Shown: positions 24,161 through 33,725 of the stretch, one piece after another
How positions within the stretch are numbered: the first letter of the stretch is position 1
Layout of the letters: each line of letters opens with the position of its first letter
Assembly (NCBI GenBank): GCA_011523705.1
Contig: WTGC01000194.1
Location: 1-59,600 of the forward strand
Source: Chloroflexota bacterium
GTDB lineage: Bacteria > Chloroflexota > Anaerolineae > Aggregatilineales > Phototrophicaceae
Length of the DNA stretch: 59,600 bases
Direction: 5' to 3'
Program-made: the position numbers and the translations under genes
Notes under the pieces: model-generated
The model's input: only the letters and a program-made list of their open reading frames with translations
Told to the model about the DNA's origin: nothing
Databases searched by the model: none

Positions 24161-25357
24161 TCACGCGGCGAAGACCGAGGCTTCCGCCCGCGCTATCAAT
24201 CCGCGCTTCGTGAGGAAGCGTCCCAGCCGGTCCAGCGCTTCGTGAATGTTCGCCTCGCTGGTGGCGTAGCTGGCGCGGACGAAACCGCGTCCGCTTTCGC
24301 CGAAGGCGCTGCCGGGGATGAGCGCGAGCCGCTCTTCTTGCAGCAGCGCTTCGCAGAAGGTTTCATCATCCATGCCGGTGATTGCAATGCTGGGGAAGGC
24401 ATAGAAGGCGCCGCGCGGCTCAAAGCACGATAAGCCCAAGCGATTGAATCCGTCCACGATCAGCCTGCGCCGCCGATCATATTGTTGACGCATGGTTTCG
24501 ACATCGTCTTCGCCAGAACGAATCGCTTGCAGCGACGCGACTTGCCCAGTGGTCGGCGCGGACATGATCAGGTATTGGTGGATCTTGTACATCGCTTCGG
24601 TGAAAGCCGCGGGCGCGGTCACGTAGCCAATGCGCCAGCCTGTCATGGCGTAAGATTTGCTCATGCCGCTCAGAACGATGGTTCGCTCGCGCATGTTTGG
24701 CAGGGTCGCGAAGTTGATATGTTCAACGCCGTATACGAGGCGCTCGTAGATTTCATCAGAGATGACGACGAGATCGTGCTTTTTGGCGACCGCAGCCACT
24801 TGAAGCAGGTGCTCGCGCGTCAAGACGGCGCCGGTCGGGTTGCTGGGATAGCTGAGCAGAATCGCCTTTGTGCGCGGCGTAATTCGCGCTTCCAAAGACG
24901 CTCCGGTCACCTGAAAGTCATTGTCGGCTGATGTCGGCGCCATCACCGGGATGCCGCCCGCCGTCTCCACCAGAGCGGGATTGGCGACGAAGCAGGGTTC
25001 CGCCACCAGGACCTCGTCACCCGGATCGAGCAGAATCTTCAGCGCCAGAAACAGCGCCTCGCTAACGCCGACCGTTACCAGCACTTCGTTCTCTGGCGAA
25101 TAACGCAGACCGTAGCGCTGCTCGACCTGCGCCGCGATCGCCGCTCGCAATTCGTAAATTCCGGCATTTGAGGTATAACCAGTCTGGCCGAGTTGCAGGC
25201 TTTCCACGCCGGCATCGACAATATGCGCAGGCGTCACGAAATCGGGCTCGCCGATGCCGAGCGTCACCACATCGTCCATGGTGGCGGCGATGTCAAAGTA
25301 ACGGCGAATGCCCGATGGGCGCAAGCTCTGTACGCTTCTGGAAAGGTATCGACTCAT
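24161..25357 (-). CDS. Class I/II PLP-dependent aminotransferase (AspC/AlaT-like)
   Basis: 398 aa from ATG 25357. Fold-type I markers are GIGEPDF (substrate loop), YPSNPTG with the Asn, ISDEIYERLVYG with Asp and Tyr, and SGMSKSYAMTGWR with the Schiff-base Lys; the C-terminal Arg is in GFVRASYA. This subgroup includes aspartate, alanine and aromatic aminotransferases; the substrate cannot be fixed. It stands alone, with a stem-loop 14 bp downstream. Confidence 0.93.
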   Translation of the reverse strand: MSRYLSRSVQSLRPSGIRRYFDIAATMDDVVTLGIGEPDFVTPAHIVDAGVESLQLGQTGYTSNAGIYELRAAIAAQVEQRYGLRYSPENEVLVTVGVSEALFLALKILLDPGDEVLVAEPCFVANPALVETAGGIPVMAPTSADNDFQVTGASLEARITPRTKAILLSYPSNPTGAVLTREHLLQVAAVAKKHDLVVISDEIYERLVYGVEHINFATLPNMRERTIVLSGMSKSYAMTGWRIGYVTAPAAFTEAMYKIHQYLIMSAPTTGQVASLQAIRSGEDDVETMRQQYDRRRRLIVDGFNRLGLSCFEPRGAFYAFPSIAITGMDDETFCEALLQEERLALIPGSAFGESGRGFVRASYATSEANIHEALDRLGRFLTKRGLIARAEASVFAA

Positions 25358-25609
25358 CAATCGCGTCCTTCTAGCCTGTCGTCTATAATCTTTGTATCAC
25401 AGTTGCGCAGCCAAATCATTACACAGCCATGTCCAATTATTAACAGCGTTTTGCTACATTGTGTAGGACGACACGCGCATGAAGCGTCAATCTCCGCCGT
25501 CTATTCGCTCATTATGTCGGACTCGAAATGACGGACGCATGAAGCGCTTTATTGGAAAACTAGCGGACCGAAGCGATGCGAGCGGATGAGAGATGAGGAG
25601 GGCGTAACT

Positions 25610-26407
25610 ATGGCGCTGCCTGCGCTGGCCAAATGGGAGGCGACGCGCGATGCCCTGCATCAGATTGCGCTGATTGTGGGCGCTATGCGCGTCGCCTGCT
25701 CGGATCCATTGCCGAACGACCTGCATTTCAGCCTTGAAGTGACCGCTGGCGGCATTTCGACCACGGAGATGAATTGTGGCGGCGTTCTGCAATTTAGATT
25801 CAGTGACTTGCAGCTGAGCTTTGCGCGCGGCGGTCGCCGGGATTTTGCCTTGGATGTCGCCGGGCATTCGCAAATCTCGCTGATGCGCCGATTGCTGGAA
25901 CGCCTTGCTGATTGTGGTTGCGAAGTTCAGCCATCGATGAAGCACATTACTGGCGAGACCGCATTCGCAATCGATCGGGCGCAGGCGACGGATTACGCAA
26001 AGGCGCTTTCGGCCGTGTTCACCGCTCTGGCGAGATTCCGCGCCAAGTTGAGCGGCTGCATGACGCCGCTGGTGCTGTGGCCGCATCATTTTGATCTGGC
26101 ATTCATCTGGTTTGCGACTGTCGGCATGGACGAACAGAGCGACCCGCAGATCGCGTACGGGTTCGCGCCCTTCAGCCCCGGCTTGTCGCGGCCGTATTTC
26201 TATGCCTACGCTTGGTCGCAGCCGACGGGGTATCTCAAGATGCCATTAGAAGCGCCGGTGAAAGCGCTGAGCGAACCGTATACCGGACTCTATGCGCCTT
26301 ATGACGCGCTGCGAGAAGCGCCTCACTTTGACGCGGCGGTCGAGACCATGCTGATGAGTTATCATCGAAATGCGTCGAAGCAACTGCCGCAGAGAGAGAC
26401 TGCATAG
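25610..26407 (+). CDS. DUF5996 family protein
   Basis: 265 aa. Starts at ATG 25610 with a strong GAGGAGGG Shine-Dalgarno. Characteristic segments are LPALAKWEATRDALHQIALI, the central FSLEVTAGGISTTEM, and LVLWPHHFDLAFIWF, which recur in DUF5996 proteins. The latter part (FYAYAWSQPTGYLKMPL) suggests a compact beta-rich domain. No catalytic motif or membrane segment is apparent and function is unknown. It is divergent from the aminotransferase. Confidence 0.8.
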   Translation: MALPALAKWEATRDALHQIALIVGAMRVACSDPLPNDLHFSLEVTAGGISTTEMNCGGVLQFRFSDLQLSFARGGRRDFALDVAGHSQISLMRRLLERLADCGCEVQPSMKHITGETAFAIDRAQATDYAKALSAVFTALARFRAKLSGCMTPLVLWPHHFDLAFIWFATVGMDEQSDPQIAYGFAPFSPGLSRPYFYAYAWSQPTGYLKMPLEAPVKALSEPYTGLYAPYDALREAPHFDAAVETMLMSYHRNASKQLPQRETA

Positions 26408-26542
26408 TCAGGGCGCCATGAGATGGTGAACAACCTTCCACCTAATTTCACGTAGAAGATGGTGAAGGGCGGGCGGATTAGAGGACTGGTCTGCGCCTCG
26501 GTGTATGAATACAAGCATCACGCGACAAGTTCAGAATTGAAC

Positions 26543-26572
26543 TTGGCAAAGCATGCGTCTATGGTCTAAACT
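26543..26572 (+). promoter_or_regulatory. Probable promoter for the small acidic/basic protein gene
   Basis: TTGGCA (26543-26548) and TAAACT (26567-26572) with an 18-bp spacer, 80 bp before ATG 26654. Moderate match to consensus. Confidence 0.4.
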
Positions 26573-26653
26573 ATGTTATGGTAAGGGCAAGCGCGGGGCG
26601 GCGAGTAGTTTGATGACGCGTTTTGCCATACTGCGTCAAAACAGAGGATTGAA

Positions 26654-26929
26654 ATGAGCGACGAGAGCAGAAATCCTAACGATAATCCGGACGATTCGCC
26701 GAGTGGATCGGCGGATGACATGGGAGACCGGCTGGAGCGGCTGGGCGGTGAACCGGCGCCGGCGATCACTCCCGAAGAGTTCGAGCGGCTGCAGAAAGCC
26801 GGGCAGGTGCATATCGATTCTCGCGGTCGCGTCCGCACGGCGCGGCGCAGCGGCGCGGAAGCGGGCGTGTCGTTGCGCAAGCGCAGAGCCTGGTATGATC
26901 GCGCCCGACCGCGCGACTTTGTCTCCTGA
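26654..26929 (+). CDS. Small hypothetical protein with acidic N- and basic C-terminus
   Basis: 91 aa. ATG 26654 follows AGAGG 10 nt upstream. The first 40 residues are Asp/Ser/Pro-rich and probably disordered; residues 38-60 (ITPEEFERLQKAGQVHIDSR) look like a short helix-strand unit. The tail is Arg-rich (RKRRAWYDRARPRDF). No family recognised. The promoter-like sequence upstream and the sharp change to non-coding sequence after 26929 support a real gene. The next gene begins 234 bp later. Confidence 0.55.
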   Translation: MSDESRNPNDNPDDSPSGSADDMGDRLERLGGEPAPAITPEEFERLQKAGQVHIDSRGRVRTARRSGAEAGVSLRKRRAWYDRARPRDFVS

Positions 26930-27163
26930 CTTCGTAACGCGGTTTCGCCCAACGCTATTACTCGCAGACCTTAGCATCGAATTGGCGGCTCCCGCTGATT
27001 CTGGCGAAGTGTCGTTCCCCGTCAAAGAAGCGTCCAATGTGGTTCACGCATTAGAAGTCTCGCCAATAGAGTCCCGCAAGTTCGGATTCGCGCCCGGGCG
27101 AGCGCTCGAATCACCGCTTGAAGTCGACAAAAGAGCCAAACCGAAAAGCAAACATTTTCATCT

Positions 27164-27817
27164 ATGACTCCGTTGATCACCTTGGATCACGTCCGGAGCG
27201 CGCTGAGCTTGATTGATTTCAACTCGGTCGCGGCTTTGCAGCGGATGGCGCCGGCGCCGCGCGGCTGGCGGAAGCGCGATTATCCTCCCCACCCGGCCGC
27301 CGTCATGATGCTGATTTATCCCGATCATGACGGCATTCTCCATACTGTGCTGACCTTGCGCGCCGCCGATCTGCGCGGGCACAGCGGCCAGGTCAGCTTC
27401 CCCGGGGGCCGTCAGGATCCCGGGGATGACAGCTTGACCGCGACCGCCCGGCGCGAGACTTGTGAGGAGATCGGCGTCTGTGACGAGAGATTGACGATTT
27501 TGGGGCATTTCCCGCCGTTTTACATCCCGGCGTCGCACCATGATGTTTGTCCGATACTTGCGTATTTTGATGGCGCGCCGGTGTTCATTCCCAATCCGGA
27601 CGAAGTGGCGGAGATTTTCAGCTTCGCGCTGGAAGACCTGCTGCGACCGCGCTTCAAGTTCGTGGAGCAGCGTCGAATACGCGGCCTTGATGCGCGCGTG
27701 CCCTACTACGATGTTAGGGGACACAAAGTCTGGGGCGCGACCGCTATGCTGCTGAGCGAACTTGAGCAACGCTTGCGTCTGGTGCTACCGTCTAGCGCCC
27801 TGCTAGAACTGGCATAA
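27164..27817 (+). CDS. NUDIX hydrolase, CoA pyrophosphatase type
   Basis: 217 aa. LTLRAADLRGHSGQVSFPGG matches the UPF0035 motif that marks CoA diphosphatases (NudL type). The Nudix box follows (GRQDPGDDSLTATARRETCE, then EIG), with the metal-binding REtxEE core intact. It splits CoA-like pyrophosphates into phosphopantetheine and ADP. The upstream 234 bp are poor in coding signs. It is followed by a membrane transporter gene on the same strand. Confidence 0.92.
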   Translation: MTPLITLDHVRSALSLIDFNSVAALQRMAPAPRGWRKRDYPPHPAAVMMLIYPDHDGILHTVLTLRAADLRGHSGQVSFPGGRQDPGDDSLTATARRETCEEIGVCDERLTILGHFPPFYIPASHHDVCPILAYFDGAPVFIPNPDEVAEIFSFALEDLLRPRFKFVEQRRIRGLDARVPYYDVRGHKVWGATAMLLSELEQRLRLVLPSSALLELA

Positions 27818-27981
27818 GCCGATGGTGAACACGAGAGTATTCGGCGCCGGCCGCGCCGTCTCGTTGGCGGTTGGGCGGCTTCCCATCTGCTTGTCGCGCT
27901 CCGTCATGATTGGTATGCTTAACGCAACTGGAATCGCGGGCGGCCATTTTTATCGCTTCAGTCGCCCGCCTGTGGATTTGC

Positions 27982-29148
27982 ATGGACAGCATCCTTAACG
28001 GCATCCCCATACTGGCTGTTACGACCGGCACGGGCGGATCCGGTGAGTGGTCCGCGCTGCTCTTCTACGTTGGCATGGCTTTGATCGTGTCTTTCCTCTG
28101 TTCAATCTGGGAAGCGGCGATGCTGTCGACGCCGGTTTCACATATCGAATTGCTCGTGCAGGAGGGGCGGAAAGCCGGGGTTATCATGCAGGGGCTGCGG
28201 CAAAATGTCGAGCAGCCCATATCGGCGATTCTGACGCTGAACACGATCGCGCATACGGTGGGCGCGTTTGGCGCCGGCGCCGAAGCGACGGTCATCTTTG
28301 GCAGCCAGTTTGAAGGGCTGATCGCCGTCGTGCTGACGCTGCTCATCCTCGTCTTTTCCGAAATCATCCCCAAGACCCTGGGCGCGGTATACGCCAAGCC
28401 GCTGACGCCCTTCACCGCTTATTCGCTGCGCGCGCTGCTTTGGGTGCTGCGGCCCGCGGTGTTCGCTTTTGAATTTGTCACCCGTTCGATGCGGCCGAGC
28501 GAAGAGCCGCCGACGGTAACGCGCTCCGAATTACAGGTGATGGCGCGGATCAGCGCGGAAGAGGGCGGCATTCAGGAGCGCGAGAATCGCGTTGTCGCCA
28601 ATTTGCTGCAACTCGCCGATGTTCTGGTCGAGACCATCATGACGCCGCGAACGGTTGTGCTCATGTTTCAGGAAGAACAGACTGTCGCGGAGGTGATGCG
28701 GTCCTATACCTTTCTGCCCTTCTCGCGCATTCCCGTTTTTGGCGAGTCGGCCGATGACGTCAAAGGTTATGTGCTGCGACACGAGATTTACCAGCGGGCG
28801 GCCGCGGATGAGCACGACGTGAAGATGCGCGAAATATTGCGGCAGCTGGAAGTGGTGCCGGAGACCAATTCGGTGGCGCAGGTGCTTGACGACTTCATCA
28901 GCAAACAGGATCATATCTTTCTGGTCATCGACGAGTACGGCGGGACGGCTGGCTTAATCACACTGGAAGATACCTTGGAAACCTTGCTCGGCATCGAGAT
29001 CCTTGATGAGTCGGATCCAGTGGCCGATTTGCAGGAGTTGGCGCGCCGCCGCTATCAGAGCCAGGCTGATCTGCTGGCGGCGATGGCGCGCGGGCAAGAC
29101 ACTCTACCGATAGCGGAGGACGCGCCCGACGCAGGCGCAGGCGAATGA
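27982..29148 (+). CDS. CNNM/CorC-type transporter (DUF21 plus CBS pair)
   Basis: About 388 aa from ATG 27982. Residues 20-190 are the DUF21 membrane domain with about four TM helices (LLFYVGMALIVSFLCSIWEA, IAVVLTLLILVFSEIIPKTL). The EIIPKTLG motif is typical. Residues 210-345 hold the CBS pair (ADVLVETIMTPRTVV, then HIFLVIDEYGGTAGLITLED). The usual C-terminal CorC/HlyC accessory domain is missing, being replaced by a short charged tail. Relatives export Mg2+/Co2+. The stop overlaps the next ATG (ATGA). Confidence 0.9.
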   Translation: MDSILNGIPILAVTTGTGGSGEWSALLFYVGMALIVSFLCSIWEAAMLSTPVSHIELLVQEGRKAGVIMQGLRQNVEQPISAILTLNTIAHTVGAFGAGAEATVIFGSQFEGLIAVVLTLLILVFSEIIPKTLGAVYAKPLTPFTAYSLRALLWVLRPAVFAFEFVTRSMRPSEEPPTVTRSELQVMARISAEEGGIQERENRVVANLLQLADVLVETIMTPRTVVLMFQEEQTVAEVMRSYTFLPFSRIPVFGESADDVKGYVLRHEIYQRAAADEHDVKMREILRQLEVVPETNSVAQVLDDFISKQDHIFLVIDEYGGTAGLITLEDTLETLLGIEILDESDPVADLQELARRRYQSQADLLAAMARGQDTLPIAEDAPDAGAGE

Positions 29149-30044
29149 GAGTGGTTTGTCTTCCGCTGCCGCCATTCGCCTACCGCTTCAACTTGCTTCT
29201 GGAATTCGTCAAACGCATCGCCTATCCGGCGCGCCTCGTCGTCCGGGGCGAGACCCTTTGGCGCTACACTGACGGGGTGTTGATCGCATACCGGCAAGAG
29301 GGAGAGGCAATTGTCCTGCGAGGCGAAGACTTGTCTCAGGCCAACGAAGAGCGCATCCAGCGGATTTCTCGCCATTGCCTGGGGCTGGGGCGGGATCTCA
29401 GCACGTTTTATGACTTTGCCGCGCGCGACCCGGCTCTTTGGCGCGTGGTGGCGCCCTTGGTCGGCTTTCCCATATTTTGCAGCGAGACCGTCTTTGAAGC
29501 GCTGATTACGCTGATTATCGAGCAGCATATCAGCTGGAAGAACGCCTTGCGCTACCAACGGACGCTGTTGCGCATGTTCGACAGCGGCGCATCAGTAGGG
29601 GGAGCAATACTCTACCGATTTCCTACTCCGCGGCAATTGGCGCGCGCGTCCCAATCCCAGCTTAAGGCGCTCAAAATCACCAACCGTCGAATCGATATGA
29701 TCATTGAAATCGCGCAAGCGGTCGCCAGCGGCGCTCTCGACTTGGAATCGATAAGTGAGATGGAAAAGGGAGCGGCTTACGAGCGACTGCTGCAGCTGAA
29801 AGGCGTTGGGCATTGGACCGCCAACAACGTCATCGGGCGGGCGCTGAGCGACTATCCCTTCGTCAGCCAGAATGATGTCGCGCTGCAAGCCGCAGTTCAG
29901 TTCTATTTCCACGATGGCAATGGACCGAAGAGCCCCGATTTGGTTACCAATACACTGAGTCGCTATGGGGAATATGCCGGGCTGGCCGGGCATTTTGTGC
30001 TGCTGCGCTGGGTGTTGGATCGCTATCAGGCGATTTCGCCATAA
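29145..30044 (+). CDS. DNA-3-methyladenine glycosylase II (AlkA-like)
   Basis: 299 aa. The HhH-GPD fold is evident: SETVFEALITLIIEQHISWK starts the helical domain, and LLQLKGVGHWTANNV is the helix-hairpin-helix, followed after FVSQ by NDVALQ with the catalytic Asp. The N-terminal domain (1-90) is a beta-rich AlkA-type fold. It excises alkylated purines from DNA. The start overlaps the transporter stop by 4 bp. It is convergent with the kinase gene, 6 bp apart. Confidence 0.9.
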   Translation: MRVVCLPLPPFAYRFNLLLEFVKRIAYPARLVVRGETLWRYTDGVLIAYRQEGEAIVLRGEDLSQANEERIQRISRHCLGLGRDLSTFYDFAARDPALWRVVAPLVGFPIFCSETVFEALITLIIEQHISWKNALRYQRTLLRMFDSGASVGGAILYRFPTPRQLARASQSQLKALKITNRRIDMIIEIAQAVASGALDLESISEMEKGAAYERLLQLKGVGHWTANNVIGRALSDYPFVSQNDVALQAAVQFYFHDGNGPKSPDLVTNTLSRYGEYAGLAGHFVLLRWVLDRYQAISP

Positions 30045-30050
30045 CGTGCC

Positions 30051-30980
30051 CTAGGCCGACAGCTCGTCATATAGCAATTCCTGGCTGAGCGACTGAAGCA
30101 CCGTATCTTCGCTTTCGAGCGTGAGCGAGGCTGCGGTGACGCCAAGCCGCATCGCCTCGTCAATCGGCACATCGTTGAGGATGCCGAAAATCACCGCGCC
30201 GGAGAAGGCGTCGCCCGCGCCGGATGTGTCGACCACTTCGGTGTGAATCGCCCTTATGTAGCCGCCGCCACTGCTATCGGCATAGGCGAGTCCCTGCTCG
30301 CCCAGCGTCACGACGGCGATATTCGCTCCCATGTTGACGAGCTGCTGCGCGGTGCCGATAGCGGAATCGCGCTCGGTGGCTGGCGCATCCAATGAGCAGA
30401 GGGCCGCGGTTTCGCTGGCGTTGGGCACGATGAGATAGAGATTGGCAATAAATGGGGTCATCCTGCTAGCCATCAGAGGCGAGGTCGGGTCGGCGCAGAC
30501 GCGGACTTGATGGAGCCCCGCCAATTCAAACAGCGTTTCGAGCGCATCGGCGGAGAGCGTCGCGTCTATGACGATGAGCGCGGCTTTTTCGAAAAGCCAT
30601 TCATGCTCGAGAAGGTAGTCCGAATCCAGCGAGTCGGCGATGCTCAAGTCATCAACGCGGGTGCAGCTATCTTCCGCCTCGTAGAGCAGCATGGATGTGG
30701 CGGTATGCGCCCCGTTGACGCGCAGCATGTGGCGGCAGTCGATGCCGGCCCGGGTTGAATGCGTAATGAGGTGCTGGCCAATGTCGTCGTCGGCAATCGC
30801 GGAAAGGAGCACCGTTTCAATATCCAGGCGGGCCAGGTTTTCCGCGATGTTCCGCGCCACGCCGCTCACTGACGCGTGGATATGGCCATACTGCCGCGCG
30901 CCCGGCTGCAGACGTCTGCGGGTTCTGCCGCTGATTTCCAGCACAGCCGAGCCAACAACCAAGACAAACTCGCCGTCCAT
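30051..30980 (-). CDS. PfkB-family carbohydrate/nucleoside kinase, PsuK-like
   Basis: 309 aa. The N-terminal GVARNIAENLARL motif recalls pseudouridine kinases; the C-terminal DTSGAGDAFSG is the anion hole with the catalytic Asp. ATP-side residues lie in VVTLGEQGLAY. The usual GG before VARN is SG here. PsuK phosphorylates pseudouridine before PsuG cleaves it, but no psuG is present in the window, so the substrate is a suggestion. TAGGAG precedes the ATG. It follows the SUMF1-domain gene by 21 bp on the same strand. Confidence 0.85.
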   Translation of the reverse strand: MDGEFVLVVGSAVLEISGRTRRRLQPGARQYGHIHASVSGVARNIAENLARLDIETVLLSAIADDDIGQHLITHSTRAGIDCRHMLRVNGAHTATSMLLYEAEDSCTRVDDLSIADSLDSDYLLEHEWLFEKAALIVIDATLSADALETLFELAGLHQVRVCADPTSPLMASRMTPFIANLYLIVPNASETAALCSLDAPATERDSAIGTAQQLVNMGANIAVVTLGEQGLAYADSSGGGYIRAIHTEVVDTSGAGDAFSGAVIFGILNDVPIDEAMRLGVTAASLTLESEDTVLQSLSQELLYDELSA

Positions 30981-31001
30981 ATTTGTGCTCCTAGCGTTCG
31001 A

Positions 31002-32429
31002 CTAGCCGGAAGAACCGGCAGCGCCGGCGTCATCGGCTTGATTGGCATCCGGCGGCGGCGGCAAAGTCGGCTGCGCGTTTGGAACCGCCGTATTCGCCGG
31101 TGGGGCGGGCGGCACATCGACGCCCAAATTCGCCGGGTTTAAGTCGGCCGAGCCGATCGCGCCTTCGTTCGGCGGGTCTTCGACGCAGCGGAAACCGATC
31201 CAACGGAGGAATTCGTCGGGGCGCGCCGATTGACGATGAACGGTGCGGCTGAAGAATGGCAAGCCATCCCAGGATCCGCCCCGCAGCACCTTCTCCTGCC
31301 CATTGATAGGACCGGTGGGGTTCAGCGAATCGCCCTGTCGCGCTCGTTCTTCATAGTGGCGCTCGCTGTAATAATCGCTGACCCATTCAGCGACATTGCC
31401 GGCCATATCGTACACGCCATAGATGCTCGCCCCCAATGGCAGGCTGCCTACTTGCAGCGAGCCAGGCGGGGCATCCCGTGGCAGGCGGGTCTTGGCTAAG
31501 GCATTGTCCCAGGTATTGCCCCAGGGATAAATCCGTCCGTCATCGGCGCGGGCGGCGCGCTCCCACTCGGCTTCGGTCGGCAGGCGACGTCCCACCGCCT
31601 CGCAATATTCGCGGGCGCCGTACCAGGTGACGGCGTAGACCGGATGCTGCGAAAGACCGGCGCCGATGGTGTAAGACGCGCCATCAAAAATGATCGGGGC
31701 GTCACGGCTCTCGTTTTGCGTTTGAATGCAGGGGAAGCCGGCGCAGCGGTTCACGTGCGCATCGGGTCCGCGGACATTTAGAAAAGCTACGTACTGTTCA
31801 AAGGTCACTTCGGTGGTTTCCATCAAGAAGGCGTCGACGGTGACCTGGTGCGCCGGGAAGGAATCTTGCGCATAGCTCGCTTCACAGGCGCCGGCGTCGC
31901 GCGTGATGCACTGCCGGACGGCTTCGGTGACTTCGCCGGGCGTCGTGCCCATGACGAAGGCGCCGCCAGGAATCGTCACTGTCAGGCTGCGAACGACTTT
32001 CAGCAACTCCGGGATATCGCTGCTGGGCGCTGGCGTCGGCGGCGTGACGATTGCCGGAACAGCAGTGGGTATCGGCGTCGCCTGCACCGACACGGAGACG
32101 ACCTCGCCGGTGGATCCGGTCTGTTGCGGAGGCGCGGATATTACTTCACTTGCGGAGGCTGGATCCGGTGTTGCTGTCACCACGATGAATTGCGCCAGCG
32201 GCGTGGGAGTGGGCTGATTGACATCTTCGGTGGCGGTCATGACAACGTGCACAACGGTGGTCACGACTTCCGGTTCCGATGTCGGCAGAAAATAGGCTGG
32301 CAGCGTGCCTTCCAGCATGACCGCGATCATGACGCCTAATCCGCAAAACAGACCCGGAATGAAGCCAATCAGCGCCCATTGCCAGGCGGCGCTGCGTTGG
32401 CGCCTGCCGCCGATAGGTCTATAGGACAT
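31002..32429 (-). CDS. Membrane-anchored SUMF1 (formylglycine-generating-enzyme-like) domain protein
   Basis: 475 aa from ATG 32429. TM anchor about residues 15-40 (WALIGFIPGLFCGLGVMIAV), then a roughly 100-residue Thr/Pro/Val linker (VVTATPDPASAS, PTPAPSSDIP). The SUMF1 domain spans about 145-415: IPGGAFVMGTTPGE, FLMETTEVTFEQYVAFLNV, RRLPTEAEWERAARADDGRI, YDMAGNVAEWVSDYY, VLRGGSW and IGFRC. The two active-site Cys of true FGEs (before the GFRC motif) are not found in the RTVHRQSARP stretch, so sulfatase activation is unlikely. The C-terminus is a Pro/Asn-rich disordered tail. Co-directional with the kinase. Confidence 0.85.
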   Translation of the reverse strand: MSYRPIGGRRQRSAAWQWALIGFIPGLFCGLGVMIAVMLEGTLPAYFLPTSEPEVVTTVVHVVMTATEDVNQPTPTPLAQFIVVTATPDPASASEVISAPPQQTGSTGEVVSVSVQATPIPTAVPAIVTPPTPAPSSDIPELLKVVRSLTVTIPGGAFVMGTTPGEVTEAVRQCITRDAGACEASYAQDSFPAHQVTVDAFLMETTEVTFEQYVAFLNVRGPDAHVNRCAGFPCIQTQNESRDAPIIFDGASYTIGAGLSQHPVYAVTWYGAREYCEAVGRRLPTEAEWERAARADDGRIYPWGNTWDNALAKTRLPRDAPPGSLQVGSLPLGASIYGVYDMAGNVAEWVSDYYSERHYEERARQGDSLNPTGPINGQEKVLRGGSWDGLPFFSRTVHRQSARPDEFLRWIGFRCVEDPPNEGAIGSADLNPANLGVDVPPAPPANTAVPNAQPTLPPPPDANQADDAGAAGSSG

Positions 32430-32678
32430 TCGGACTCTCCCGCGTGCCGCTGCTTTGCGCCCACGCTGATAGCTGAACAAGTCTGTTTCTTCTCGCCATC
32501 ATAGCGTAAAGCACAATGCGTCGTTCTGCAATTGTAGTTGGCGGGCTCTCGACGCGCTCCGCCCCCATACCGTCTTTGCCAGCTGCGCTGCGGTCTGCTT
32601 GACAGTGAATGGCACTGGGATTAGGCTAGTGGGGAACTGCTCGGACGGTGCAGCAAGAAACAGCGGGAATCCTCAATC

Positions 32679-33698
32679 TTGACCGGTATCGGCGTCAAGC
32701 CCTTGGCCTCAGCGGCGGCAGCGGACGACGGCCTGCGCCCCGTCAATCTGCGCACGGACCTGCGACCGCTGGCGGACCTGATCGAGTTGGTCTTCGCCGA
32801 TTCGATGGACAGCGCGGGACGCACCGCCATCCGTGAGATGCGCTATCTCAGCCACCTGGGATACGGACTCAAGTTGATCGCGCGCCTGAATGATTTGGCT
32901 TTGGGCATTAGCCTTGGCTTCGTTTATGTCCTGGATGGCGAGCTCGTCGGCAACGTCTCAGTGTATCCGGCGCAATACCCGAGGGAGCTGGGCGAAACCT
33001 GGATACTGGCGAATGTCGCCGTTCATCCGGATTATCGGCGGCGCGGCCTCGCCGGCAGCTTGGTCGAAGCCAGCCTCGAGATGATCCGCCGTCGTGCTGG
33101 CGCCCGCGTCATCCTGCAGGTGAACTACGACAACATCGCGGCGCAGCGGCTCTACGAGCGGCATGGATTCATCTATGAGCGCGCCTGGCGAATCTGGCGC
33201 CGCAGCGGATTCATGGGCTCGGCGGCGGCTCCACCCGGTCTGCCAGTGGCGCAGTCAAATGGGAACGAGTGGGCGGCGGAGCTTGCCTTGGCGCAATCGG
33301 CGCGCCCGAACAGGCGGGGCGGCATTGGCTGGCTGAAACCGGTGCACCGCGCAGCGTTTTACAGTCCATTTTGGAAGCGGCTGACAAACCTGTTGTCGCT
33401 GAACGGCGCGGAACGCCTGGCCATTCGCGACGAGACCGGCTCGGCAATCCTGGCTTCATGCTGGTTGGAGCGCGCGATGGGCTTCAGCAGCGTACGCGGC
33501 TGGCTATTCGTCTCTCCTCAACCTCAAGTGGATCAGCGCGCCTGTGCGGAAGCCATGCTCGATTATGTCGTCAGCCGCAATGAGCGTGCAACGATCCACT
33601 TCGAACACCCATTGGACGACGCCATCGCGAACGATCTCTTCAAGCGTCACGGTTTCAAGGTCGAGCGCGAGCTTTGGCACATGCGCCACGATCTATAG
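32679..33698 (+). CDS. GNAT acetyltransferase with C-terminal extension
   Basis: 339 aa from TTG 32679. The GNAT core lies in residues 20-180; the acetyl-CoA site is in NVAVHPDYRRRGLAGSLVEA and the following VNYDNIAAQRLYERHGF. Residues 185-339 resemble a second, degenerate GNAT-like half (LAIRDETGSAILASCWLERA, then LFKRHGFKVERELWHMR). Substrate unknown. It is divergent from the SUMF1 gene and convergent with the cNMP/PH gene. Confidence 0.82.
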   Translation: MTGIGVKPLASAAAADDGLRPVNLRTDLRPLADLIELVFADSMDSAGRTAIREMRYLSHLGYGLKLIARLNDLALGISLGFVYVLDGELVGNVSVYPAQYPRELGETWILANVAVHPDYRRRGLAGSLVEASLEMIRRRAGARVILQVNYDNIAAQRLYERHGFIYERAWRIWRRSGFMGSAAAPPGLPVAQSNGNEWAAELALAQSARPNRRGGIGWLKPVHRAAFYSPFWKRLTNLLSLNGAERLAIRDETGSAILASCWLERAMGFSSVRGWLFVSPQPQVDQRACAEAMLDYVVSRNERATIHFEHPLDDAIANDLFKRHGFKVERELWHMRHDL

Positions 33699-33725
33699 AG
33701 CAGTCTCGTCGTTTGGCAAATGAGC

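Noticed and set aside
26703..27167. A 154-codon frame spanning the gap before the NUDIX gene
   Set aside because: It overlaps the better supported 91-aa gene in another frame, lacks an RBS and has no recognisable domain.
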